Counted from the stretch's first letter, positions 27,549 through 36,624 are shown. The stretch is DNA of 61,087 nucleotides from Bacteroidaceae bacterium (GCA_017451695.1 JAFTNW010000016.1:1-61087); one strand, 5' to 3'. The notes: generated by a model from the letters alone, not told the origin. Translations and numbers: made by a program.

Positions 27549-28679
27549 ATGGCGGGCATATACATACACATACCATTCTGCAAGCAGAGGTGCCGCTACT
27601 GCGCCTTCTACTCCACCACACTGCACAGCATGCACAGCAGCTACACGGCAGCCCTGTGCCGCGAGCTGCAACTGCGCAAAGAGTATGCAGGTGGCGAACT
27701 GATAGAGACCATATACTTTGGTGGAGGCACCCCATCGCTGCTAACCGAGGAGCACCTTGCAAGCATCCTTAAAAGCATACACCACAACTACCGCATTGCG
27801 CCCGAGCCCGAGATAACCATTGAGTGCAACCCCGACGACCTCACACCCGCCTACACGGCTATGCTTGCACGGCAAGGATTCAACCGCATAAGCATGGGGG
27901 TGCAGAGTTTCAGCGACGAGCTACTGCAAAAACTCGGGCGCCGCCACACAGCCGAAGGGGCACGGCAGGCTGTGAGCAATGCACGTGCTGCCGGTTTCCG
28001 CAACATAAGCATCGACCTGATGTTTGCCCTCCCCGGCTCCACCCCCGAACAATGGGCTGCCGACCTGCAAAGCGCAATAGCACTGCACCCCGAGCACCTA
28101 TCGGCCTATAACCTCACATACGAGGAGGGCACTCCACTCTACCACGCCCTGCAAAGAGGGGATATAACAGAATTGAGCGAGGAGGAGAACATAACACAAT
28201 TCAACATGCTCATAGAGGCGATGAAAGAGGCCGGCTACCGCCACTACGAAATATCAAACTTCGCACTCCCGGGCCACGAAAGCCGCCACAACAGCAGTTA
28301 TTGGCACGACATTCCCTACATAGGCTGCGGGGCGGGCGCACACTCCTACGACGGTACCTCGCGCGGCTGGAACATTGCCGATGTTGCACAATACATAAAA
28401 GGTATAAACAGCGGCAACACTGTTTTTGAAGTGGAGCAACTGACCACCGAAGAACGCTATAACGATGCAATGCTCACCCGCCTGCGCACAGCCGATGGAT
28501 TGCCCACCCTGTGGGTAAAAGAAAAATTCGGCAACACCTTATATAATTATATGATGAAGGCCGCGCGCAAGGAGATTGCCGCAGGCAACCTGCAAGAGAG
28601 GCCCGACGGCAACCTTGCCCTTACCCCAAAAGGTATTTTTGTGAGCGATGCGGTGATAAGGGAGTTTATATACGTATAA
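27549..28679 (+). CDS. hemW: Radical SAM heme chaperone HemW
   Basis: A 376-residue radical SAM protein. The [4Fe-4S] motif is C11-x3-C15-x2-C18 in IPFCKQRCRYCAFYS. YFGGGTPSLL and FNRISMGVQSFSDELLQKLG are typical of HemW rather than HemN, and the separate HemN-specific N-terminal segment is missing. HemW is thought to deliver heme to respiratory proteins and is often misannotated as coproporphyrinogen oxidase. The last codons (FIYV and stop) lie inside the left arm of the terminator at 28667-28715. It diverges from the EF-G paralogue. Confidence 0.93.
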   Translation: MAGIYIHIPFCKQRCRYCAFYSTTLHSMHSSYTAALCRELQLRKEYAGGELIETIYFGGGTPSLLTEEHLASILKSIHHNYRIAPEPEITIECNPDDLTPAYTAMLARQGFNRISMGVQSFSDELLQKLGRRHTAEGARQAVSNARAAGFRNISIDLMFALPGSTPEQWAADLQSAIALHPEHLSAYNLTYEEGTPLYHALQRGDITELSEEENITQFNMLIEAMKEAGYRHYEISNFALPGHESRHNSSYWHDIPYIGCGAGAHSYDGTSRGWNIADVAQYIKGINSGNTVFEVEQLTTEERYNDAMLTRLRTADGLPTLWVKEKFGNTLYNYMMKAARKEIAAGNLQERPDGNLALTPKGIFVSDAVIREFIYV

Positions 28680-28715
28680 CAGGTTGCTCGTTGAGCAACC
28701 TGTTATACGTATATA
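28667..28715. terminator. Bidirectional terminator overlapping the hemW 3' end
   Basis: Perfect 23-bp arms (28667-28689 and 28693-28715) around loop GTT. The hemW stop (28677-28679) lies within the left arm. There is no long T-run on the plus strand, so termination there may rely on the stem itself. Confidence 0.75.
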
Positions 28716-28727
28716 AGAATAAGATAA

Positions 28728-29477
28728 TTAATAACGGGAAGGAGGTGAGCATGTTTCCCAGCGCGATTGCATAATAGTTACTCCATACGAAGCAGCCTCG
28801 CTACGCACCTTGCGCATTTCCCCTTGAAGGCGAATCAACAGTGTCCGCAAACTCGATTGATGGGCTACCGATTCATCTGCTTTGTACTTATTTATGTGCG
28901 ACTCGTCACCATTGCCAACATTTACAATATCCACCAAACTCTCATAGCACGACCTTGCCTGCTCCTCCCACCTCGCATAATGCTCGCGATATTGTTCGGG
29001 GGACAGCTTACCACGATATTCGTTATTATCTCCCACAACACCAATGCCCACAGCGCCACCTGCATGCACAGGGTTCACATGAGCACTGCTTTTAGTTGCT
29101 TTTGCTCCGCAATACGTAGAAACACGCTGTGTCGAACTATTACTCTTGTTATAAATATAAACGCAATTACCTGCTATTACATTTAGCAACTTGTAATCGA
29201 CAGAAAAGATATACTCGGCAGCGCCCCAATAAGATGTACCCTTGTATTGTATTTTACCTTCTCCTTTTAATTGCAAATTGAGAAAGCCGTTATTCATTGT
29301 GCAACCCTCTATATCGGAATCGTAGCAACCTTTATCAGTAAATGTAACGTATATTCCACTGCCATTACCTGCACTGCGATTGCCATTTTCCACCACTGCC
29401 GATAGTTTATAGAAATATGTTTGGGCATTTAAGAGCGCGGTAACAGACAGCAAGACCAACAACAATACGTTTCTCAT
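28728..29477 (-). CDS. Unknown secreted protein A of a tandem pair
   Basis: A 249-residue protein with a signal peptide (MRNVLLLVLLSVTALLNAQ). It has a beta-rich N-terminal half (IYVTFTDKGCYDSDIEGC; SYWGAAEYIFSVDYKLLNV) and a C-terminal charged helical part (SPEQYREHYARWEEQARSCY). The Gly-rich linker AGGAVGIGVVG lies between them. Five or six cysteines suggest disulfides. The N-terminal half shares the Y..K...-T(F)TD pattern with the neighbouring 166-residue protein, whose stop codon overlaps this ATG by 4 bp. I recognise no family. It is probably periplasmic or surface-exposed. Confidence 0.72.
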   Translation of the reverse strand: MRNVLLLVLLSVTALLNAQTYFYKLSAVVENGNRSAGNGSGIYVTFTDKGCYDSDIEGCTMNNGFLNLQLKGEGKIQYKGTSYWGAAEYIFSVDYKLLNVIAGNCVYIYNKSNSSTQRVSTYCGAKATKSSAHVNPVHAGGAVGIGVVGDNNEYRGKLSPEQYREHYARWEEQARSCYESLVDIVNVGNGDESHINKYKADESVAHQSSLRTLLIRLQGEMRKVRSEAASYGVTIMQSRWETCSPPSRY

Positions 29478-29974
29478 TGCAATAATTTTGGCAGGCTTTC
29501 TTCATATTCACGTAAAATAGCCTTTTTTTCGGCTTTGGTTACGCGTTTATATACCATAATTCCATAAAAGAAACCCGCCACGCTAGGATTGGGCACAAAA
29601 TTATACACTGATAAATCTACGGAAAATTTATAAGTAGGTTGAAACAATGGTGTATTATCAAAATTGCCATATGCACGTCTTTCAATGTATAGAGAAGAAT
29701 CTATTTTATATATATTATAGTCGCTTTCTCTTTTTGTAAACTTAAAAACACATGGACGACCATTATCCAAATCAGTAGCATTACCATATTCATCTGATTT
29801 ATATAGTCGATTATAATTATCCGTAAATGTTATATAGCAAAAAATTGGTTTTTCGAGTTTCATTTTAACACTATTTTTGTAATAATGAGTACAGCAATAC
29901 TCTATGGTTTGTTGTGCAAAACCACACACCGCAAAACCTGCAAACAATAAAATTGCACAAAGAATCTTTTTCAT
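29474..29974 (-). CDS. Unknown secreted protein B of a tandem pair
   Basis: A 166-residue protein with a signal peptide (ILCAILLFAGFAVCGFAQ) and a predicted beta-rich body (FCYITFTDNYNRLYKSDEYG; YKFSVDLSVYNFVPNPS). It ends with a short basic-acidic helix (KRVTKAEKKAILREYEESL). The ITFTD...YKSDEYG stretch aligns by eye with VTFTDKGCYDSDIEG of the downstream protein, suggesting one domain duplicated in tandem. It is the first gene of the pair. The coding DNA is more AT-rich than the flanking core genes. No family recognised. Confidence 0.72.
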   Translation of the reverse strand: MKKILCAILLFAGFAVCGFAQQTIEYCCTHYYKNSVKMKLEKPIFCYITFTDNYNRLYKSDEYGNATDLDNGRPCVFKFTKRESDYNIYKIDSSLYIERRAYGNFDNTPLFQPTYKFSVDLSVYNFVPNPSVAGFFYGIMVYKRVTKAEKKAILREYEESLPKLLQ

Positions 29975-30116
29975 AAAACTTTTGATTTTATATTATATTT
30001 TTAGCATTGCTACAAAGTTTATAAAATAAAATTAGAACAGCAATAAAATATAGGAGAAAAAACAAAAACATGCTACGCAAGCTCGTTATAGTTAGAGGTT
30101 TGAAAGCAAAGAAAAC

Positions 30117-30169
30117 CTATAAAAAGTCATAGGGCAGGTTCGACGAACTTGCCCTATGACTTTTTATAG
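30117..30169 (-). terminator. Terminator after glmM
   Basis: Arms of 26 bases (30117-30142 and 30144-30169) pair almost completely, with one G-T position and a tight apex. The stem ends in A5/T5. It lies just beyond the glmM stop and could act in both directions, although no plus-strand gene runs into it. Confidence 0.75.
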
Positions 30170-30178
30170 AAATGACTA

Positions 30179-31567
30179 TTACATCAAGCTGTTTGCAAGT
30201 GCAAGAATCTCCTCACCGATAGCATCGGCAGCCTCCTGTGTGGGGCCTTCTGAGTAGATACGAACAATGGGCTCGGTGTTGCTCTTGCGCAAGTGTACCC
30301 ATTTGTCGGGGAAGTCGAGCTTCACACCGTCGATGGTGTTAATCTCGGCCTTGCCTGCATATGTAGCCTTAATCTTCTCAAGGATTGCATCAACATCGCT
30401 ACCGGGCTTCAAGTCGATGCGGTTCTTGCCCATAAAGTATGCAGGATATGTGGCACGCAACTCACTCACGGTCTTTTTCTCGTGTGCAAGGTGGCTCAGG
30501 AACAAGCAGATACCCACAAGAGCATCGCGGCCTGCGTGGCAAGCGGGATAGATTACTCCGCCATTACCCTCACCACCTATTACGGCGTTGGTCTCGCGCA
30601 TCTTGGTAACCACGTTCACCTCACCCACAGCCGATGCTGCGTACTCGCAACCATGTGCAACGGTAACGTCGCGCAACGCACGTGTAGAGCTAAGGTTTGA
30701 TACCGTATTACCGGGAGTATGTTTCAATACATAGTCGGCAACGGTTACAAGGGTGTATTCCTCGCCATACATCTCGCCATTCTCGCAAATGATTGCCAAG
30801 CGATCCACATCGGGGTCAACCACGAATGCAACATCGTTGCCACCCTTTGCCATAAGCCCCATGATATCGCCAAGGTTCTTTGCAAGAGGCTCGGGGTTGT
30901 GCTGGAAATCGCCTGTGGGCTCACAGTAGAGTTTATCTACCTTTGTGATACCGAGTTTCTCGAACAGGCGGGGAAGAATGACACCACCTACGGAATTCAC
31001 GCAGTCGATAGCCACCTTGAAACCGGCTGCCTTTATAGCCTCAACATCTACCAAAGGTAGCGAGAGTACTGCATCGATATGTTTCTCGTCGTATGTCTCA
31101 TCGAGGCGGTATTTGCCAAGTGTCTCAACATCGGCATAATCGAACTCCTCGGCTTCGGCAATGCGAAGAACCTCTTTACCTTCGGCTGCATTCAGGAACT
31201 CGCCCTTCTCGTTCAACAATTTGAGAGCGTTCCACTGACGGGGGTTGTGGCTTGCTGTGAGAATGATACCACCGCAAGCATCTTCCATTGTTACGGCAAC
31301 CTCGGTTGTGGGGGTTGAAGCAAGGCCTATATCAACAACATCGAAGCCCATGCCCATGAGGGTACCGCAAACGATTTTGTTTACCATGCTACCCGACAAA
31401 CGAGCATCACGACCAACAACAATCTTGTTGCTTGTTTTGGTTGTTGTCTTACGAATCAGCGCTGCATAGGCCGAAGTCAATTTCACCACATCAAGAGGAG
31501 TCAAACCTTCATCGGCTCTGCCACCGATGGTACCTCTGATACCTGAGATAGATTTAATTAGTGTCAT
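30179..31567 (-). CDS. glmM: Phosphoglucosamine mutase (GlmM-type)
   Basis: A 462-residue alpha-D-phosphohexomutase that interconverts glucosamine-6-phosphate and glucosamine-1-phosphate for UDP-GlcNAc synthesis. The phosphoserine loop is TASHNP with Ser106, the metal loop is DPDVDRLAI and the sugar-specificity loop is GGEGNGGVIYP. The last motif favours GlmM/PMM types over phosphoglucomutase, but specificity towards mannose or glucose cannot be excluded by eye. It follows the DUF4827 lipoprotein gene by 20 bases, so it is likely the second gene of that unit. Confidence 0.88.
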   Translation of the reverse strand: MTLIKSISGIRGTIGGRADEGLTPLDVVKLTSAYAALIRKTTTKTSNKIVVGRDARLSGSMVNKIVCGTLMGMGFDVVDIGLASTPTTEVAVTMEDACGGIILTASHNPRQWNALKLLNEKGEFLNAAEGKEVLRIAEAEEFDYADVETLGKYRLDETYDEKHIDAVLSLPLVDVEAIKAAGFKVAIDCVNSVGGVILPRLFEKLGITKVDKLYCEPTGDFQHNPEPLAKNLGDIMGLMAKGGNDVAFVVDPDVDRLAIICENGEMYGEEYTLVTVADYVLKHTPGNTVSNLSSTRALRDVTVAHGCEYAASAVGEVNVVTKMRETNAVIGGEGNGGVIYPACHAGRDALVGICLFLSHLAHEKKTVSELRATYPAYFMGKNRIDLKPGSDVDAILEKIKATYAGKAEINTIDGVKLDFPDKWVHLRKSNTEPIVRIYSEGPTQEAADAIGEEILALANSLM

Positions 31568-31587
31568 ATAAGTTTTTAATTAGTAGG

Positions 31588-32232
31588 TTATTGTTCGGGA
31601 TAGAATTTTATGTTGTAGAAACAGGGATAGACATAAGTGGCTGCCGTGGTTGTACCCTCGGAATGTGGTACAATAATGTTTATCTCGGCATGATTGGCCT
31701 GGCTGCGGGTGAAATAGAGATAAGGCATTGCAACCAGCCAGCCTGTGGGCACTGCGGTTGTTCCGTATGTTTCGAGCATGACACCCGAGGAGAAAGAGGC
31801 CGAATACATATCGTCCTTTTGTGTAACGGTCATTGCGTCATGGTCGGCCACATTCTTGTTATCTGTAAGCGTCTCCTCATCCATAATACTATACTCGGAG
31901 TATTTTACCATCAGATTCATGGACTCGTTTTCACCAATCTTTTTTGAAGCAACATCTTTATACTCCTCCCTGCGAGGATTAGGATTCTTCACAAATTGCA
32001 CATATACATTATCGAGGAGCACATATTCGTTATTCTCGATATTGGTAATGGAATCCTGTTCCAGGAATTTACTCTTAGAGATAACGCTGATACCTTTGGA
32101 TATTATGAAATTATGTATCGCACTATGCTCTCTATCCTTCATATCCGAATACGAGACACCCTCATCACATGCCGTAAAAAGGATTGCAAACAACGGCATC
32201 AACAGCACTAAAAACCAACGGTTATTAATCAT
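31588..32232 (-). CDS. DUF4827 family lipoprotein
   Basis: A 214-residue lipoprotein. The signal peptide ends at a lipobox-like LFTAC, with Cys22 the likely lipidated residue followed by Asp-Glu. The body is charged and beta-rich, with LMVKYSEYSIMDEETLTDN and a C-terminal segment rich in aromatic residues (VYPCFYNIKFYPEQ). The general shape recalls periplasmic FKBP-like lipoproteins, but no active site can be named. The -7 box at 32310-32317 lies upstream and glmM follows, an order I recall from other Bacteroidales. Confidence 0.8.
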   Translation of the reverse strand: MINNRWFLVLLMPLFAILFTACDEGVSYSDMKDREHSAIHNFIISKGISVISKSKFLEQDSITNIENNEYVLLDNVYVQFVKNPNPRREEYKDVASKKIGENESMNLMVKYSEYSIMDEETLTDNKNVADHDAMTVTQKDDMYSASFSSGVMLETYGTTAVPTGWLVAMPYLYFTRSQANHAEINIIVPHSEGTTTAATYVYPCFYNIKFYPEQ

Positions 32233-32309
32233 AGTATTTTTATTATCGTTTCAATATTTGGAGTTCTGCACTCAAAATCATTCAAAAATACAATTTTACA
32301 ATGAAAGAG

Positions 32310-32317
32310 CAAAGATA
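32310..32317 (-). promoter_or_regulatory. -7 box for DUF4827-glmM
   Basis: TATCTTTG on the minus strand, about 80 bases before the DUF4827 start, within the 149-base gap after the DHH gene. Confidence 0.55.
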
Positions 32318-32381
32318 AATTAAGTTTTTTTATTTTTATTACCTATTATGTAACACAAACCGCCAAACATGAGGCAAAGCA

Positions 32382-33416
32382 TCACTCGGTAAGTTCTTTT
32401 CTATAAGCATTCATAGCCTTCACAAATTTTTCCACGGCAGCCTCCATGGTATCGTGCACCTCGCCACCCGAAGCATTCTTGTGGCCGCCCCCACCAAAGT
32501 ATTCGGCAGCAAGCGTATTGCATGGAAAATCGCCCACACTGCGCAACGATACATTTATCTTACCCGGCAACTCTTCGCGCAAGAAACAAGAGAAGCGCAC
32601 CCCCTTCTTCTGCAACGGCATATTCACAAGCCCCTCGGTATCGCCTTTTTGTACTTTGAAATGCATGAGCTCGTCATAGGACAATGTTATGAGTGCCGCA
32701 TTCATGCGGGAGTATATCTTCATTTTCTTATACAGCACATAGCCCATCAGTCGCAAGCGCGATGTAGAGGCGTTATAGAACACCCTCCTGTAAATCAAAT
32801 CTTTATCAACTCCCGCGGCAATAAGTTCGGCCACTATAAGATAAATATCCTTGCGGTTCGAGGCGTATGCAAAAGAGCCTGTATCGGTCATCATGCCTGT
32901 GTATATGGCCTGTGCCACATCAAGCGACAACGCCTGCACCGACGAAAGACGGTATATCACACGATACACCAATTCGGCAGTAGAGCAGGCCTCGGGTGCC
33001 GACAGCATGAGCGAGAAGAAACCCTCCTCGGGATACAGATGGTGGTCTATCAATATTTTCTGGGCCGACGAGGAGCAGAGCGACTCGCCCAACGGCCCCA
33101 GACGTGATGGTGAATTAAAATCGAGGCAAAGAATCACTTGCGCTGCAGCTACAAGCTCACAAGCGCGCTCGGCAGCTGTTTCATAAACAACCACATCATC
33201 GGCCGAGGGGAGCCAGGTAAGAAAATCGGGGAAGGCATTGGGCAGCACCACATCGGCAGTTTTGCCCAAACTACGCAAATACAGCATCATGGCAAGCGAA
33301 GAGCCCACAGCATCACCGTCGGGATTCTTGTGCGCCACAACCACAAATTTATCATTTTCATCTATTACAGCACGCAGAGCCTCCATCTGCGCCTGCGGTA
33401 TAAGCCATTCAAGCAT
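32382..33416 (-). CDS. DHH/DHHA1 phosphoesterase (NrnA-like)
   Basis: A 344-residue DHH superfamily phosphoesterase. Motifs are VVVAHKNPDGDAVGSSLAM (metal-binding DxD region), LCLDFN, LIDHHLYPEE (the DHH motif) and the C-terminal DHHA1 motif FGGGGHKNASGGE. Known NrnA proteins degrade oligoribonucleotides and dephosphorylate 3'-phosphoadenosine 5'-phosphate. Two or three residues per domain cannot separate these activities. It lies 69 bases after comEC and has its own -7 box at 33437-33444. Confidence 0.9.
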   Translation of the reverse strand: MLEWLIPQAQMEALRAVIDENDKFVVVAHKNPDGDAVGSSLAMMLYLRSLGKTADVVLPNAFPDFLTWLPSADDVVVYETAAERACELVAAAQVILCLDFNSPSRLGPLGESLCSSSAQKILIDHHLYPEEGFFSLMLSAPEACSTAELVYRVIYRLSSVQALSLDVAQAIYTGMMTDTGSFAYASNRKDIYLIVAELIAAGVDKDLIYRRVFYNASTSRLRLMGYVLYKKMKIYSRMNAALITLSYDELMHFKVQKGDTEGLVNMPLQKKGVRFSCFLREELPGKINVSLRSVGDFPCNTLAAEYFGGGGHKNASGGEVHDTMEAAVEKFVKAMNAYRKELTE

Positions 33417-33436
33417 TTTATTGATTTTTATTTACG

Positions 33437-33444
33437 CGAAGATA
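33437..33444 (-). promoter_or_regulatory. -7 box for the DHH phosphoesterase gene
   Basis: TATCTTCG on the minus strand, about 20 bases before the start codon, inside the comEC-DHH gap. Confidence 0.6.
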
Positions 33445-33485
33445 GGAAAAAGCCGTTTTTCAAGCAAGGGGAAGAGATAAAAACA

Positions 33486-35591
33486 TTATTTACCCCGCAT
33501 TGTCTCTACCGAGAAGGAGCCATCGTCACCCTTCACCATTACAGCGCCAAGTTGCGAAATATCTATACAACCAACACCCGCTGCACTGCACTCGCGCAAC
33601 AGCCTGCGACGGCTGCCTTCGTAGAGCGAGCCATCGAGAATGACACACGATGCAGGATAGACTTCGAGCAGCTGCTCCACCGAGCCAAGGAAGCCACGAC
33701 AAAGCCACACGGCATCCACGGGATGTTGTAATGTATCGCACGCCCAACAATCGTCGGCAAGCATCTGCACACGCAGCCCTGCAAATGATATAAGACCATT
33801 GGAATACCCTGTATAATCATCGGCAAACATGGGCGAGAGCCACTGCACAGGTTCCAGCCCCTCTCGCTTCACATAAGGAGCAAGCACCCTGTCGGCATCG
33901 GAATCGAATTGCGGAACGGAGGAAACCACATAAGCTCCACCGCTTGACGGGAGCAACAGCACAACACCCGATTTATTGTTATTAAAAAAGAGCAAAGAAT
34001 TCTCCTTTTCGCCTCCATCGAATGCGAAAATATTCAACAGCAGCACCACTGCCGCCGAGAAAACAGCAAATACAGAGAGCAGATATTTTCTGTTTATCGC
34101 TCCATAAAAAAGCAAGAAGAGCAACAGAGCAGCAAAACAGGCCCCCGCCACATCAACCCGAGGCAACATAAACGATGCAACAGGCAACGATGAAAAAAAC
34201 TCCACCAACCAATTCATCAAGGTAAGCAGAGATGAAGCTGCACAAGCAATCATCTGCTGCAAAAAGGATATGGGAGCAGAGAGCCACAGAGCAACCACAA
34301 GCATCATCAACAACGTGGCAAGCGGCACAAGCAGCACATTAGCAAGAAGGAAATAGAGAGGAAAAGTGCCAAAATAGTACCACACAAACGGCAAAGTGCC
34401 CACCTGCGCGGAAAGCGAGGCCGCAAGTAGCGACACCGCATAATTATATGCCCTGCTATGTTTTTCACAAGCAAAAAGAGCTTGCAACCACGGAGTAACA
34501 AGCAGAATGGCTAGTACTGCCGAAAAGGACAACTGAAAACTCACATCAAAGAGCAATCGCGGCGAAAACAGCAACATCACCACTGCCGCAAAAGCAAGAG
34601 AATTAAGTGCAGAGCCATCCCTACGCAGGCAGCGACCAACAATAATAAGTGTAAACAACAATGCCGAGCGCACCACCGAAGGAGTGAGGCCCGCAACAAA
34701 AGCAAAGGCCCACAGCAAGAGAAGAGCAAACAACTCGCGCACAACCACCGCCCTGCGCCCCCTGCCTGCAAAGGCAAAAAGAGCCGCAACAACAGCATAA
34801 AAAAGTCCAAGGTGCAGACCCGACAGAGCCAGCAGATGGCTCACACCCGCATTGGCGTATGCCTCTTTGAGTTCTTGCGTAAAACCACGTTTCTCGCCAA
34901 CCGAGAAGGCTGCGAGCAACGACAGAGCATCGCCTTCAAAGCCCAGCCCTTCATACATTTTAAGAATATTGTTGCGCAGCGCAAGCGCACGCATCGAGAG
35001 CGACAAATCGCCCATACCCAGGCTGCGCCACCCATCCACAGGCAGGAACAACGAACCGCTTATACCCTTCACACGCATATAACGCGCCGCATCGAATTCG
35101 GCAGGGTTGCCCGCATTTGCAGGATTCTTTATGACAGCCTCAAAAGATATTTTCTCGCCCACGCGCAAGGATTCCGCCTCCACACTATTCGCAAAATAGA
35201 GTTCCACCAGCCCCTCACTGCGCACTCCATCCCTTTCCTCACAAGCAACCACATAGGCAAGAGCTCTTGTAGCTGCACCGCCCATGTATGGATTTTCCAT
35301 CAACTGCGCCTCGCATGCAACCTTATCACCACTCCACAGCGGGGCAACATCCTTTTTGTCGCACGTTACAATGAAGAGCCCCACGGCAAGCATCACACCC
35401 GTTGCACCCGCACCGAACAGCCAAGCAGGCAGACGCGACGAAAAACCACCTGCCACAGCAAGCAACGAAACAGCAAACAAGGTGGCAATGTGCAACCAAT
35501 CGACATTGCACTGCCACCCTATTACAATTCCCAAAATCAGCGGCAAAGCCAATTTCAGAAGAGGATAATTCTTTATATCAAAACCGGACAC
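33486..35591 (-). CDS. ComEC/Rec2-like channel protein
   Basis: A 701-residue polytopic membrane protein of the ComEC family, which forms the inner-membrane DNA uptake channel. The DUF4131 segment is near residues 30-190 and the competence domain follows, with AGVSHLLALSGLHLGLFYAVV and about ten transmembrane helices. The C-terminal 170 residues occupy the place of the metallo-beta-lactamase domain but show no HxHxDH motif, so that part looks degenerate. The start is GTG 35591, with a stop two codons upstream. It is the second gene after rpe (6-bp gap). Whether the organism is transformable is unknown. Confidence 0.87.
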   Translation of the reverse strand: MSGFDIKNYPLLKLALPLILGIVIGWQCNVDWLHIATLFAVSLLAVAGGFSSRLPAWLFGAGATGVMLAVGLFIVTCDKKDVAPLWSGDKVACEAQLMENPYMGGAATRALAYVVACEERDGVRSEGLVELYFANSVEAESLRVGEKISFEAVIKNPANAGNPAEFDAARYMRVKGISGSLFLPVDGWRSLGMGDLSLSMRALALRNNILKMYEGLGFEGDALSLLAAFSVGEKRGFTQELKEAYANAGVSHLLALSGLHLGLFYAVVAALFAFAGRGRRAVVVRELFALLLLWAFAFVAGLTPSVVRSALLFTLIIVGRCLRRDGSALNSLAFAAVVMLLFSPRLLFDVSFQLSFSAVLAILLVTPWLQALFACEKHSRAYNYAVSLLAASLSAQVGTLPFVWYYFGTFPLYFLLANVLLVPLATLLMMLVVALWLSAPISFLQQMIACAASSLLTLMNWLVEFFSSLPVASFMLPRVDVAGACFAALLLFLLFYGAINRKYLLSVFAVFSAAVVLLLNIFAFDGGEKENSLLFFNNNKSGVVLLLPSSGGAYVVSSVPQFDSDADRVLAPYVKREGLEPVQWLSPMFADDYTGYSNGLISFAGLRVQMLADDCWACDTLQHPVDAVWLCRGFLGSVEQLLEVYPASCVILDGSLYEGSRRRLLRECSAAGVGCIDISQLGAVMVKGDDGSFSVETMRGK

Positions 35592-35597
35592 AATCTA

Positions 35598-36248
35598 TTA
35601 CAGAGCACGCAAGGCTGAAATTACTGCCTCGGGGTTTTCGGCCTTGAACACCGCATTGCCGGCCACCAGCACATCGGAGCCGGCGGCTGCAAGCAGAGCA
35701 CCGGTCTCGGCGTTTACACCGCCATCGACCTCAATAACAGCCTTTGAACCTGTCTTGTCAATGAGTTCGCGCAGTTCGCGCACCTTCTCCACCGTGTGAG
35801 GAATAAATTTCTGGCCACCGAAACCGGGGTTCACGCTCATCAGGAGCACCAAATCGAGGTCGGCTATAACATCCTTCAACATACACACGGGGGTGGATGG
35901 ATTCAATGTAACACCGGCCATCATGCCTGCATCCTTAATCTGCATGATTGCACGATGCAGATGCACGCATGCCTCGTAGTGTATGTTCATTATACGGGCA
36001 CCAAGCGCCTTAACCGCATCGAGATAATTCATGGGGTTCACCACCATCAAATGCACATCGAGCGGTTTATTGCACAACTCGGCAACATACTTAAGCACAG
36101 GAGGGCCAAAGGATATATTGGGAACAAACACGCCATCCATGATATCTATGTGCAACCAATCGGCCTCGCTACGGTTAATCATCTCCAAATCCTTATGCAG
36201 ACAGCCGAAATCGGCCGACAGGAGCGATGGGGATATAATCTGACTCAT
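35598..36248 (-). CDS. rpe: Ribulose-phosphate 3-epimerase
   Basis: A 216-residue TIM-barrel enzyme converting ribulose-5-phosphate to xylulose-5-phosphate in the pentose phosphate pathway. ISPSLLSADFGCLHKDLEMI is followed by HIDIMDGVFVPNISFGPPVL (metal His and Asp), the central MSVNPGFGGQKF and the C-terminal EVDGGVNAET. Length is normal. It heads rpe-comEC with a -7 box at 36279-36286. Confidence 0.97.
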   Translation of the reverse strand: MSQIISPSLLSADFGCLHKDLEMINRSEADWLHIDIMDGVFVPNISFGPPVLKYVAELCNKPLDVHLMVVNPMNYLDAVKALGARIMNIHYEACVHLHRAIMQIKDAGMMAGVTLNPSTPVCMLKDVIADLDLVLLMSVNPGFGGQKFIPHTVEKVRELRELIDKTGSKAVIEVDGGVNAETGALLAAAGSDVLVAGNAVFKAENPEAVISALRAL

Positions 36249-36278
36249 AAATCTTTTCTTTTGCTGATGTTAATACCG

Positions 36279-36286
36279 CGAAGATA
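36279..36286 (-). promoter_or_regulatory. -7 box for rpe-comEC
   Basis: TATCTTCG on the minus strand, about 30 bases before the rpe start. The remaining gap to 36624 carries the repeat at 36467-36545 and a TTACTTTG box at 36411-36418 on the plus strand that could serve the GH95 gene. Confidence 0.6.
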
Positions 36287-36466
36287 GCACAAAGCAAGGG
36301 CAAATGCAAGCATGCCCAAACAAAAATGTTTTTCACCGAAACAAATCGGGCGCACGCTTATACATTATAAAATAAAAAGGAGAAAATGTAACAAATATTA
36401 ATTTTTTAATTTACTTTGCAAAAACATGTAAATAACAAAGGTATTTATATAGCAGTTTACACAAGG

Positions 36467-36545
36467 TTGTCATTTTTACGACCAAAGGGAGGAAAAATCT
36501 CAATAAATAACTATTTAGATCTCTCACATACGTTCGAGATGACAA
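36467..36545. repeat. Imperfect palindromic intergenic repeat (MITE/REP-like)
   Basis: The ends TTGTCATTTTTACGACC and CGTTCGAGATGACAA are near inverted copies. Inside them lie AGGGAGGAAAAATCTC and AGATCTCTCAC, also inverted to each other. The 79-bp unit has no coding capacity and resembles the TGTCATTTCGA...TCGAAATGACA elements scattered in Bacteroidetes genomes (family from memory). It sits about 80 bases upstream of the GH95 gene, in its leader or promoter region. Confidence 0.7.
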
Positions 36546-36624
36546 TCTTACATTTAGTGTAATATTGTATATAACCACCATAACAAAAAACTATAATTTT
36601 ACATAAACTTTTAATTACACATTT

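Noticed and set aside
27415..27762. N-terminal extension of the EF-G paralogue
   Set aside because: The open frame continues 116 codons upstream, but it is antisense to the hemW start and its promoter, and the family N-terminus begins at 27414.
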